Shown here one piece after another: positions 55,978 through 64,000 of a stretch of 64,000 nucleotides of DNA. The notes under the pieces are model-generated. The model was given only the letters and a program-made list of their open reading frames with translations, did no database searches and was not told the origin of the DNA. The stretch covers positions 19,139,411 to 19,203,410 of the forward strand of contig NC_067203.1 of assembly GCF_026262505.1 (NCBI RefSeq), read 5' to 3'. Position numbers and translations under genes: made by a program. The DNA is from Trichomonas vaginalis G3. Taxonomy: Eukaryota > Parabasalia > Trichomonadida > Trichomonadidae. Every line of letters begins with the position of its first letter. Within the stretch, counting starts at the first letter, position 1.

Positions 55978-57650
55978 ATGACGACTAACTATTTGTGCCA
56001 AACACTAAACCGATTAATGGAAATGTGTTTCATTCATTCGAAAAGATAAATGAAATATTCGCAAAGAATGACGGTAGAAGATATTATAGAGAACTTGAAA
56101 GTTCATGCTATGACTCTGATGCTCCATATTTTGATGATAAACAAACTCATTTAAGAATTACAAATCCGGCTCATGATGTGAACCAATTAGGTGACACATA
56201 TATTAAACGCAAAGTTAAAGCAACTCTAGTTTCAAATAAAGCTTTCACATGTGATGCCGCTTTTAAATGCATGCGTTTATTCGTTGGTTACAAATCATCA
56301 AATCAAAGCTTTAAACAATTAGAAGTAGAAACCGAAAGAGGTGATGCCGGTTATCTTCAGATGGATTGCGCCCGTGAATCTTTCGCATTTGCAACATATA
56401 AACCAAAATCAGAAAGGAAAGTTAAAAAGTTTGTTCATTCGTTATATAATAATGTTCAAAAATATGATAACTCAGTATGTGGTAAATATATTGACCCTTC
56501 AGAAGTTTTCAAGAAAGCAAATGAAGAAGTTGATGTCACTTTTGATATGATTATTCCGGTAAATGATTTGTTAGCATTTCAGGCGTTCGATGATTATCCT
56601 AAATCATTTGGTGATATCATTCTTAAATATTATGTTTTCAGGGATACTTTAGTATTTTGTCAGGTTGACCCGTTAAGAGTTGCTGATTTACAAAATTACG
56701 TTTATGAAAAGATAACTGATGAAAATTATGAAAAGATTATGAATCATGTTTATAAATATGATCGCAAATTCCAACAAATCGGACTTCCTGCCAAATTAAT
56801 TACAAGCTTAGCCGCTACATCTGCTGACGCAACAGTTGATGACGTTATTATTTCATGCACAAAGATGGAAGTTTTAGAGGATAAATGCATTACACCAGGA
56901 TACGGTTTAATTGAAGAATCAGTTAAAGCAATACCACGTTTATTCAGTAAGGAAGATCCATTCATGATTCCAGCTCAACATATTGACGTTCGTTCACTAA
57001 ATGGAGGTTGCATCACTCCTGAAGGTATTAGCTCAGATTTCTCATACGCTCTTCATAATGTTACAGATGTTGTGTTAACATTTCCGAAGAATGCAATGCA
57101 AAGAACAGTTTTAGAAAATCCAATGCTTCGAGGTCTTCAGGTCACTATAGATTCCAGAAACTTCCCCGATCAAGCGATGACCACAGTGGGCGACATATTC
57201 TTTACACGTATGCTTCAAGCTTCTGATTTAGATGGAGTGAATGAATGCACAGAAGAATACGAGGACTCATTAACTAGACCACTGAATGCAGATGATGGCA
57301 CGCCATTAGCTAGAACATGGAAAGACCAAACTTCATTCTTATGCACTATTCCAGTTCAACGTGATGGAGCGGGTATATTCTTTGATGGATTAGAAACTTT
57401 CAACTCACAAGTTACAGTACAAGTGAAAGCTTATCCAATCATTCAGGGTGAAAATGACACTTACTGTTCAAAGGTGACAAATCCTCCTCAGGTTTGGTTT
57501 ACTAGGACTACATATTGGACATGGACACCGGATGAAGGTTTGAAATATCATCCAACAGGTACACCACCACAGTATAGAAGTTCATATGATGAAATATTGA
57601 TGAATAAAATGTTTAAAATTATAAATTTATTTTTGATTAAATGGATTTAA
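55978..57650 (+). CDS. Double-jelly-roll major capsid protein
   Basis: The open frame runs 55995..57650 (551 residues) but opens with GTG. A likely ATG at 55978 (MTTNY) is one base out of frame, so a single-base loss in TATTTG probably broke the start. The protein is beta-rich. Segments include DQTSFLCTIPVQRDGAGIFF and NSQVTVQVKAYPI near the end, which correspond to FWLGIPFADSEDFM and VGTVQIQYTG of the element 1 capsid. The role is the hexon-like capsomer. Its 3' end overlaps the ATPase start region by ten bases. The last ~12 residues may be out of the true frame. Confidence 0.8.
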
Positions 57651-58465
57651 ATTCATCCACCCTTATGAAGAATTAGCGGGAGTATATAATACATACGTAG
57701 ATGATATGATTAATGAAGCATTGAGTGATAATAGAAATGCTCTATCTAAGGAAAAATTAATGAAAATTCCATATTCTGAATGTTACTTAAATTCAATCAC
57801 TGCAGCAATTGGTAAACAAATAAAGGTAAAACATTAACGATATAAAACAAATTATCATTATTGCTAACACTTCCCCCTATTCACATGTGTTAATTTATAT
57901 CAACCGTTCAGGTTCACCTTCAGATGATACATTTGAATCTTTAAAGCATTTAATCAAAATTCCAATTATTTATTTATCACAAGAAGAAGCAGAAGATTAT
58001 TTAAAAAACTTTTTAATGTATAAAGAATTATATAATACAATCAAGAAGCAAGGATTAGAGGATAAAATTATTGATAAACAACGGAATGAATTATTTGAAA
58101 CACTTTCTATTTCAAATTTTGATAGAGAATTTTTGCATTCACTCATTTTTCTAGATGATGCAGTGAAATCAAAACTAATAACAAATGAGAAATCATATTT
58201 TAATCAGTTATTAACTCAATGTCGACACATTCAGTGTTCATTCTTCATGGCTGTTCAATACTTCAAAGCATTAAGCACAAACATTAAATCAAATCTATCA
58301 ACACTTTTCATTTTCAGTGGGTTTAGTCGTCAACAGTTGAACGTTATGCTTTATCAAGTGAATTTACCAATGAGCATTAATGAACTTTACACACAATATC
58401 AGCAATTAGGTGAACATGGAAAAATAATAGTTGATTTAAATAAAGGAAGTGTTAAATTTGATTAA
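57641..58465 (+). pseudogene. A32-type packaging ATPase, frameshifted
   Basis: From ATG 57641 (MD) at least three small indels (near 57648, 57820 and 57838) divide the gene. The first part contains IHPYEELAGVYNTYVDD. The Walker A region GKQ-x-K-GKT at ~57810..57835 is interrupted. The intact remainder (57887..58465, 192 residues, opening with GTG) holds the Walker B segment LIFLDDA and FFMAVQYFKAL. It is the counterpart of the intact ATPase at 2313..3188. Without a continuous P-loop this copy should be inactive. Confidence 0.8.
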
Positions 58466-58505
58466 CTTTTTATAATTAATTTTTATTTTTTATTTATAAT
58501 TAAAC

Positions 58506-59378
58506 ATGACAGAAATGGCAAATCTTCTACAGGTTCCATTAAAACAAGGAACAAACAAAAAGGGTGTATATAATAGAACTATGAAAGTTCCTGATGGAAT
58601 GAAAGAATTAGTTCATATTGTTGCTGGTCTTCAAAAAGATGTTAAACAAATGAGAAACGTTTTAACATTACCAGAAGCTCAAGCATATGCCAAACGTCAA
58701 GGTCCAAATTGGGAAGCACACGAAGCAGACATTACGGGTCCAAATGGAAAACCTGATGGTATAAATGAAGTTTTCGTTACTGATGGTCAAGGTAATATTA
58801 AAGTCATAAATGGTTACAAATTAACTATAACTGATTATCCTAAACGTAAAGCATATAATGAACGTTATCCTATGCAATTTGATGAAAATGGAAAAGCTGT
58901 TAAACAATACATTGGAGAAGGTGAAAATGGTCCAATTAATTCATACCGTTATAATCCATATTCTTATTTCAATGAAGAATTAAATGCTATTGAAGAGGGA
59001 CCGGATGGATTACCACGATATTCTAACCAGTTTGATGGTCAATATGCAAATATTAGACCTGAAATTTCAGCTAAGAAATTCTTTAAAGTTGCTTTATTCG
59101 ATCCAGTTTTCGCAAATGTTAAAGATGAACTTAAACAGCAATTCCAACCAATTATAGTAGCAAGAATTGCATCAGGTGCTTTATCTCAAGCATTCAAAGA
59201 TTTAATTAAGAAACCATTATATCAGCAACGAGGTTTAACTTATGATTTAGTTAAGGAATCAGATAAAAGAAAATTTGAGAAATCAGATGATTATAAGAAT
59301 GCAATTAATGAATATATTAGGTCTATTAATTACAATGAACAGCTAAAAATCAACTTCAAGAACAAATACAGGGAATAA
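58506..59378 (+). CDS. Unrecognised element protein, possibly virion
   Basis: 290 residues ([20 protein letters not shown]). Residues ~40-120 have a segment rich in N/G/D and strands ([39 protein letters not shown]). Tyrosine-rich turns follow ([13 protein letters not shown]), then a C-terminal helical half. The position between ATPase and SCCG protein suggests a structural or assembly part. Not matched to any gene of element 1. A T-rich run directly upstream looks like the element's other starts. Intact. Confidence 0.7.
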   Translation: MTEMANLLQVPLKQGTNKKGVYNRTMKVPDGMKELVHIVAGLQKDVKQMRNVLTLPEAQAYAKRQGPNWEAHEADITGPNGKPDGINEVFVTDGQGNIKVINGYKLTITDYPKRKAYNERYPMQFDENGKAVKQYIGEGENGPINSYRYNPYSYFNEELNAIEEGPDGLPRYSNQFDGQYANIRPEISAKKFFKVALFDPVFANVKDELKQQFQPIIVARIASGALSQAFKDLIKKPLYQQRGLTYDLVKESDKRKFEKSDDYKNAINEYIRSINYNEQLKINFKNKYRE

Positions 59379-59435
59379 TAGATTCAAAACTTCCAGCAAA
59401 ATAAAAGTTTAAATATATTTTTTTATTCGATATAA

Positions 59436-60103
59436 ATGAGAAGACGTTTCACTAGTCAAAAGAACACTAACGCAAAAGCAGAGATTACGGTTGGTTATAA
59501 CGTAAATGATGATAAATCACGAATTATTCAAAATGTTAAAGTTAATGTTAGCCCTGAATTAACAAGGTCAGCAACTCAACCAAATTTATTAACTCGTGAC
59601 TTACCGAAAAAGGAGGAGGAGCAAAATAAAGAAGATGGAGACCCAATCATTTTATCTGAACCCGGTAAAGAACCTGTTGAAATTCCCACTTATCCAACAT
59701 ACCCCCACCTCTTTCATCAAACATCGAGAACCCATATAAAATAGACATTAATTCTGAATTAATGAAAATTTACCGTGATATAATAATTAATAATTATGAT
59801 TCAATAATAAATTTAATTGACCAATCCGGTTTAATTATTTTACCTTATGAATCATTAATTCACATTATCGCCATTCTTTGTGATGTTCAAGATTCAGACG
59901 TTAAGATTCAATTTTTCATAGATGATGAGGTTTCATGCTGCGGAACAGTTGCAAAAATAAATCCTATAAAGGATATTAGCACAATTAAGATATCAAAGAA
60001 CGGAACAACAACTGAACTTCATTTAACATATAATGATATTTATAATAAAATAGTTGATGAATATAAAATATCACTTGAAAAATTCTTTGTTAAGGCTATT
60101 TAA
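59436..60103 (+). pseudogene. 'SCCG' element protein, split by one base
   Basis: The first frame (MRRRFTSQKNTNAKAEITVG) stops at 59744 after a CCCCC run. One base back, the sequence continues PPLSSNIENPYKIDINSEL into the second frame 59762..60103, with IQFFIDDEVSCCGTVAK and a C-terminal strand set matching EPDVSCCGVSYN in element 1. The N-terminal part is low-complexity and charged; the C-terminal ~110 residues are the conserved domain. Function unknown; it lies beside penton-like genes in both elements. Confidence 0.65.
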
Positions 60104-60579
60104 TATTCAAGCATTAACATTATCGAATAATAATCCTTTGAATCATAATCAATAATAATTGACCTTTCACCAGTTTCTATCGTTTGTTTTATTTCTTTTT
60201 GTTCCCCACTATCCGGATCGGTCATTGTAATTGTTTTTGTTATAGTATCAGCTTTATCTTTAACTTCAATCTTTTTTCCATCGGGATATTTAAACCAAAA
60301 TTCCAAAAATTCGATATTGTCAATCTGTTCATATTTTAATCTATCAATTACATTTTTAATACCATCTGAAAATCTTATGAAATGGTCATTATATGGGTTT
60401 GATTGAACTAAATTTGAATGAAGTGAAATATAACCTGTTGATGAATATGACACTGACTCATATTTTCTGAAAACACTAAAATTTATAACATGAATGAATT
60501 TCTTATTCGTTGAATTTATGAATTCTTGAGGTAATCTTATTCTAGTTTTATTTATCACTGGAAAATAACGCTTTACCAT
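60100..60579 (-). CDS. Penton/minor capsid-like protein candidate
   Basis: 159 residues from ATG 60579 (MVKRYFPVINKTRIRLPQEF). That start is chosen because an ATG at 60612 would overlap the divergent gene at 60599. The strands FIHVINFSVFRKYESVSYSS and GYISLHSNLVQSNPYNDHFI recall jelly-roll minor capsid proteins in which 'x-LHS-x-L-V' precedes a loop. A lysine/threonine-rich insert and IDYDSKDYYSIMLMLEY end follow. It overlaps the SCCG stop by four bases. Assignment is tentative. Confidence 0.55.
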   Translation of the reverse strand: MVKRYFPVINKTRIRLPQEFINSTNKKFIHVINFSVFRKYESVSYSSTGYISLHSNLVQSNPYNDHFIRFSDGIKNVIDRLKYEQIDNIEFLEFWFKYPDGKKIEVKDKADTITKTITMTDPDSGEQKEIKQTIETGERSIIIDYDSKDYYSIMLMLEY

Positions 60580-60598
60580 ATTTTTAATCGTAATAAAA

Positions 60599-61309
60599 AT
60601 GTCAATTATCAATATTATTTCGAATAATAGCTGTGAATTAAATTTAACAGTTAGCGGAATTTATAATGTTACTCTCGTTTCTGTGAGTGGTAAATTTAAT
60701 CCCATTCTTTTAGACCCTTCAGATTATATATCATTTATTAAAGATGACCTTGAAAAAACGTATGATATGTATATAAATAATGTGATAGCGAAATGGGATA
60801 TTAACATGATTTTAAGTTATTTAAATGAATCATTTATCGTATGGTATGAAGAAAATTTTAAATCAAAACCCGATAAACTTTTTGAACTTGATGAAATAAA
60901 TAACCTTATTAAATTCCCGCTGAAAATTAAATTTTGTACTCCTCATCTTCGTTCATTGTTGGGGATATTAAATTTTGAAAAAGATGTTGGGGATGTTTTG
61001 TATTCTGACACTGGTTCCAATTTCATTTTAATCAAATGTGATAAAGTTAATACCCCAATGAGATTTTCACATCAAACATTAGACCCTAACTCTTACCCAT
61101 CAATACAAAACATTTTATCCATCAACTTAAACACATTTTCTTTATCATATCCGTTTCAATTATCCGGGAATTCATTTATTCTTCATTCAAAAGATTTATC
61201 AAATATTAAATTTAGAATAACTGACCTATTTGATTGTGATTTAGAATTTATGAATGAAATATTATGGCAATTTCAAATAGAGAAAATAGCTGATGAGATA
61301 ACGGATTAA
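60599..61309 (+). CDS. Penton/minor capsid-like protein
   Basis: 236 residues starting MSIINIISNNSCELNLTVSG. The C-terminal region (LSYPFQLSGNSFILHSKDLS then IKFRITDLFDCDLEFMNEIL) corresponds to the C-terminal pieces of the broken element 1 protein at 5430..6231 and to a recurring 'I-x-F-R-hydrophobic-x-D' strand of polinton minor capsid proteins. It probably occupies the capsid vertex, by family analogy. It is divergent from the gene at 60579 with 19 bases between starts. Intact. Confidence 0.6.
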   Translation: MSIINIISNNSCELNLTVSGIYNVTLVSVSGKFNPILLDPSDYISFIKDDLEKTYDMYINNVIAKWDINMILSYLNESFIVWYEENFKSKPDKLFELDEINNLIKFPLKIKFCTPHLRSLLGILNFEKDVGDVLYSDTGSNFILIKCDKVNTPMRFSHQTLDPNSYPSIQNILSINLNTFSLSYPFQLSGNSFILHSKDLSNIKFRITDLFDCDLEFMNEILWQFQIEKIADEITD

Positions 61310-61333
61310 ATATTTATTTTTAAATCATAATAA

Positions 61334-62380
61334 ATGATTAAACAACAGCAACTTAAGGCGCAAAGCGCCCAGGTCCTTCAGACCATTACATACGCCATAT
61401 ATGCATATAATTCAAAGACGGCAGAACAAACGCAAAGGTTGAAATATGGAGATTTGGAGATAGTATTGAAAAATGACCATTTCGAATTCGTTTGCAAAGG
61501 TGGTGCAGTGATATCAAATATAAAAGAAATTTTATTTATGAATTCAAAAATTAAAGGAATAACGGATGATATAACATCAATTCCACCAGAAGAACAGAGA
61601 TATTACGCATTAAATGCATTTCCTAAAGTTTTGAAGATTGGAAGATTTAATTTAAATGAGGAATTCATAGAAGGTTTCCTAAACGACATAATGAAGAAGG
61701 TGGATAAGGAATATGTGGATAGTGAATTAAATAAGAAGGCAAATTTGGTTTATGTTGATAAAAAAGATAATGAAATTAAAGAAAAGGTTGAATGGTATCA
61801 TGAATGGACATCGGAGACTTTTAAAGTTAAAGCTGATACAGGATGGGTTTCAGGATGTTTAGACCTTAAAGCAGATAAAACTTATGTTGATGAAAATTAT
61901 GCAAAGAAGTCGGAAGTAAATGATGTGATTACAAGCATGAAAAATGAAATACTTCAAACATTATATCCTGTTGGTTCTATTTATACATCAATGAATTCAA
62001 CAAATCCAGCAACAGTTTTAGGTTTTGGTACGTGGAAGCAGATTGTAGATAAATTCTTATACTGTGCTAGATATTCAAAGCAAACAGGAGGTTCGAAGAA
62101 AATTAAAGAAGCAAACCTTCCACCGCACACTCATACAGGAACTACAAACTTTTCTGGCGACCATAGCCACTCATTAAGAGACCACCCATTATACAACTCA
62201 GAGTATGAAGCTGGCAATGACGTTTTATCTCCATCTTATAACAATGCAGCAAAAAAGATTTTTCGACCAACTGAACCAGGAGGAAATCATGTCCATACTT
62301 TCACAACAAATCCAACAGGCTCGGGTGCAGATTATATGCCACCATTTGTGACTGTATTCGCATGGTACCGCGTTCAATGA
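61334..62380 (+). CDS. Fibre-like protein with phage tail-collar-type C-terminus
   Basis: 348 residues. Residues ~118-200 hold repeated [K/D]-x-Y-V-D elements (KKVDKEYVDSELNKKANLVY, LKADKTYVDENYAKKSEV), the rod repeat style of tail fibres. From ~211 comes YPVGSIYTSMNSTNPATVLG, then GTWKQI, three His-x-His pairs (HTHTG, HSHSL, HVHTF) and a closing MPPFVTVFAWYRVQ. This order is that of phage collar and short tail-fibre receptor-binding domains (T4 gp12-like), where HxH pairs can bind metal within a trimer. Here it sits in a eukaryotic viral element beside capsid genes, so a host-recognition fibre is likely. Intact. Confidence 0.75.
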   Translation: MIKQQQLKAQSAQVLQTITYAIYAYNSKTAEQTQRLKYGDLEIVLKNDHFEFVCKGGAVISNIKEILFMNSKIKGITDDITSIPPEEQRYYALNAFPKVLKIGRFNLNEEFIEGFLNDIMKKVDKEYVDSELNKKANLVYVDKKDNEIKEKVEWYHEWTSETFKVKADTGWVSGCLDLKADKTYVDENYAKKSEVNDVITSMKNEILQTLYPVGSIYTSMNSTNPATVLGFGTWKQIVDKFLYCARYSKQTGGSKKIKEANLPPHTHTGTTNFSGDHSHSLRDHPLYNSEYEAGNDVLSPSYNNAAKKIFRPTEPGGNHVHTFTTNPTGSGADYMPPFVTVFAWYRVQ

Positions 62381-62441
62381 ATGAACTAAATATATTTTAT
62401 GTCTGTAATTAATTAGGTAATGAAGTAATGGATGAACTGCA

Positions 62442-62766
62442 GAAATAAATTTTATCGTTAATGTTTACGTTAATGGTTTCAGGTTATTCAATAATTAATT
62501 ATTTTTGAAGAACTGAGGGTGTCACTACGTCACCATGTGTCACTCGGTTAATTAACTTCTCTGAAAAAATGAGACAACATGACATTTTGACAACAGTCCT
62601 GGAAATAAATTTTATCGTTAATGTTTACGTTAATGGTTTCAGGTTATTCAATAATTAATTATTTTTGAAGAACTGAGGGTGTCACTACGTCACCATGTGT
62701 CACTCGGTTAATTAACTTCTCTGAAAAAATGAGACAACATGACATTTTGACAACAGTCCTGGAAAT
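62442..62766. repeat. 160-bp tandem repeat, two copies
   Basis: Copies 62442..62601 and 62602..62761 appear identical, with a five-base start of a third. Each unit has the palindrome GTTAATTAAC (62547..62556 and 62707..62716), a longer AT palindrome AATAATTAATTATT and two GTGTCAC boxes. The block ends 13 bases before the conserved promoter-like motif. Confidence 0.92.
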
Positions 62767-62778
62767 ATGATGCAGTCC

Positions 62779-62796
62779 AAAAATAAAGTTAGTTTT
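62779..62796 (+). promoter_or_regulatory. Element promoter-like motif before the PrimPol gene
   Basis: AAAAATAAAGTTAGTTTT, identical to the motif upstream of the two KilA-N genes of element 1. It ends 33 bases before ATG 62829 and is followed by a T-rich run. It is shared between two otherwise different elements, which supports a functional role. Confidence 0.65.
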
Positions 62797-62828
62797 AAAA
62801 TTATTTTTATTTTTTTATTCCTATATAA

Positions 62829-64000
62829 ATGACAGCAACAAACAACAACAGTAACTTTATCGTTTCTGATGAAAAAGTTATTGATTCATTAGCTGAGGAA
62901 TTAGTTGTGGCAGAAACTAAAACCCTCAACGAAAGAATTGGTGAAAACAAGATTGATTTACATAACTACCTCAAACATGATGGAGGAAGAGGAAGGAAAA
63001 CTGGTACAGCTTTATTAGTAAATAAAATATCAAATTTAACGATTATAGATGTTGATATCAATAAATCGTACAATGATGAACTTAAAGAAACAGTTGGAAA
63101 AGATATTTTATCAAAACTTTCGGATAAAGATGTTATCGTTAAAACCGCTTCAGGAGGTCTTCACATTTATTGCAACACTAATTTCTTCTATGCAGTTTCG
63201 AACAGAATGATTAAATGTTATTCCTGCAATGATTATGATATTGATATCATGACTTCTATGGATGATTCAAAGCGTTCTTTAGTAGTTATGGCTGATTCAA
63301 GAGTTCGCAAGAATGCAACAGAACCAATCAATACATACTCATTCATTCGTGGAAGTTACGATTCAACATTAACTAGAACAGTGAATGATATATTAAATGA
63401 TTTGAATATTAAGGTAAGAGTTGAACAGAAGAACGAAGAAATAAAGACTATCATGAATGAAAACAAAGATGTAAACATTGACGATAAACTTGCCCAGAGC
63501 ATAGTTGATGGCATCAGTGATTTTGAAGTACATAATGACGGTGGAAACATGAATTTAGAAAAAGAAGTTACATTATTCACACTGTTTCAAGCAATTAATT
63601 CGTTACCTAATCATTTAATTAATGAAGCATACGATAACGTTTATAACTTCTGCAGCTTAACAGAAAATGCAAAAAGTAATTTTGAAAAAGCACGTAGTAG
63701 ATATGCACATTTAATGACTTCTCCATTTGTTTTAGTGAAGATTCTAAAACTTTATCAAAAGGAATATTATGATGAATATGTTTTACCTTTATTACGTAAG
63801 CCAAAAATAACATTTGATATCAAACTTGATGACTCGTTTTTGATAACAGATATTAGACGCAAGGCTGAAAATCATCAGTATAAAAACAGTTCTGAAGTAA
63901 TTGAGGATTTATCACGTGTAATCCGTTTTGTAGATTGTGGAAACAAATACTTCATTCAGAAAGATTACAACATACACGACAAAATGAATCAAATATCATT
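62829..64000 (+). CDS. PrimPol-type primase, probably with SF3 helicase, incomplete
   Basis: Open to the window end (390 codons, no stop). Residues ~60-130 show the archaeo-eukaryotic primase pattern: NLTIIDVDIN with a D-x-D metal pair, then VIVKTASGGLHIYCN with the S/T-x-G-G-x-H motif. A cysteine pair (CYSCND) and DIDIMTSMDD follow. The later part is helical and charged; an SF3 helicase domain is expected further right, as in virophage and polinton primase-helicases, but is not visible. It would prime element replication. The element 1 helicase gene lacks this primase part within the window. Confidence 0.8.
   Translation, partial: MTATNNNSNFIVSDEKVIDSLAEELVVAETKTLNERIGENKIDLHNYLKHDGGRGRKTGTALLVNKISNLTIIDVDINKSYNDELKETVGKDILSKLSDKDVIVKTASGGLHIYCNTNFFYAVSNRMIKCYSCNDYDIDIMTSMDDSKRSLVVMADSRVRKNATEPINTYSFIRGSYDSTLTRTVNDILNDLNIKVRVEQKNEEIKTIMNENKDVNIDDKLAQSIVDGISDFEVHNDGGNMNLEKEVTLFTLFQAINSLPNHLINEAYDNVYNFCSLTENAKSNFEKARSRYAHLMTSPFVLVKILKLYQKEYYDEYVLPLLRKPKITFDIKLDDSFLITDIRRKAENHQYKNSSEVIEDLSRVIRFVDCGNKYFIQKDYNIHDKMNQIS

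Larger units (their letters stand above)
54351..64000. mobile_element. Polinton-like integrated element 2 (left part, continues past window)
   Basis: A second block of virus-like genes with a gene set related to but distinct from element 1: acidic-tail protein, pVI-like proteins, double-jelly-roll capsid, A32-type ATPase, SCCG protein, penton-like proteins, collar-like fibre and PrimPol. Most genes are on the plus strand. Left boundary is approximate. A 26-codon frame at 54351..54431 (MMSDIPRLIKHCLNPEWNQW) may be a remnant of a longer gene. Confidence 0.8.

Noticed and set aside
62442..62766. Terminal repeat of element 2
   Set aside because: The repeats are direct tandem copies between two element genes, so they are internal rather than an element end.

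Overview
The window looks like nuclear DNA of a trichomonad, most likely Trichomonas vaginalis. Supporting evidence: intronless host genes; AT-rich spacers; several genes with a TCA-plus-T-rich initiator (for example TCATTTTTAACA) about 10-20 bases before the ATG; and two ankyrin-repeat families, a four-span tetraspanin-like protein and CC-tailed Rabs of trichomonad style. Species assignment is inference from protein style and was not searched.

Layout. (1) 1..~12415: most of a decayed polinton/Maverick-like integrated element (element 1). It carries two KilA-N genes, an A32-type packaging ATPase, a small protein with an acidic tail, an SF3/D5 helicase, a penton-like protein, an 'SCCG' protein, a double-jelly-roll capsid protein and a very large coiled-coil protein. 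It ends in a GC-rich nested hairpin plus 27 Ts. (2) 12416..19070: two inverted copies of a ~1.05 kb non-autonomous TA-flanked DNA transposon enclose a frameshifted ankyrin gene and nicotinate phosphoribosyltransferase. (3) 19193..53647: host genes. They comprise a PIP kinase, rhodanese, tetraspanin-like protein, ankyrin protein, ESF1, a PARP6/8-like ADP-ribosyltransferase, UTP15, phosphoglycerate dehydrogenase, two Rabs, a multi-pass membrane protein, a kelch protein, a macrodomain-like protein, a farnesyltransferase beta-like subunit, a tRNA-Gly, an LRR/ADP-ribosylglycohydrolase-like protein, a Ras-like GTPase and an RRM/RGG protein. (4) ~54350..64000: a second, different polinton-like element (element 2), cut by the window end. 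It has the acidic-tail protein, pVI-like minor capsid candidates, capsid, ATPase, SCCG protein, penton-like proteins, a phage-collar-like fibre and a PrimPol-type primase.

How the parts relate. The two elements share at least five gene families but differ in order and in accessory genes. In both, a tandem-repeat block containing a GTTA..TAAC palindrome lies just before a conserved AAAAATAAAGTTAGTTTT motif, 33-40 bases ahead of a KilA-N or primase gene. Frameshifts are frequent in element genes and nearly absent from host genes, so element 1 and parts of element 2 look like decaying copies. Among host genes, three ADP-ribose-related proteins (transferase, macrodomain-like, degenerate ARH-like) lie within 19 kb. 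Two SSU-processome genes (ESF1, UTP15) and a farnesyltransferase-like subunit with a CaaX-bearing Ras also lie near each other, but nothing shows co-regulation.
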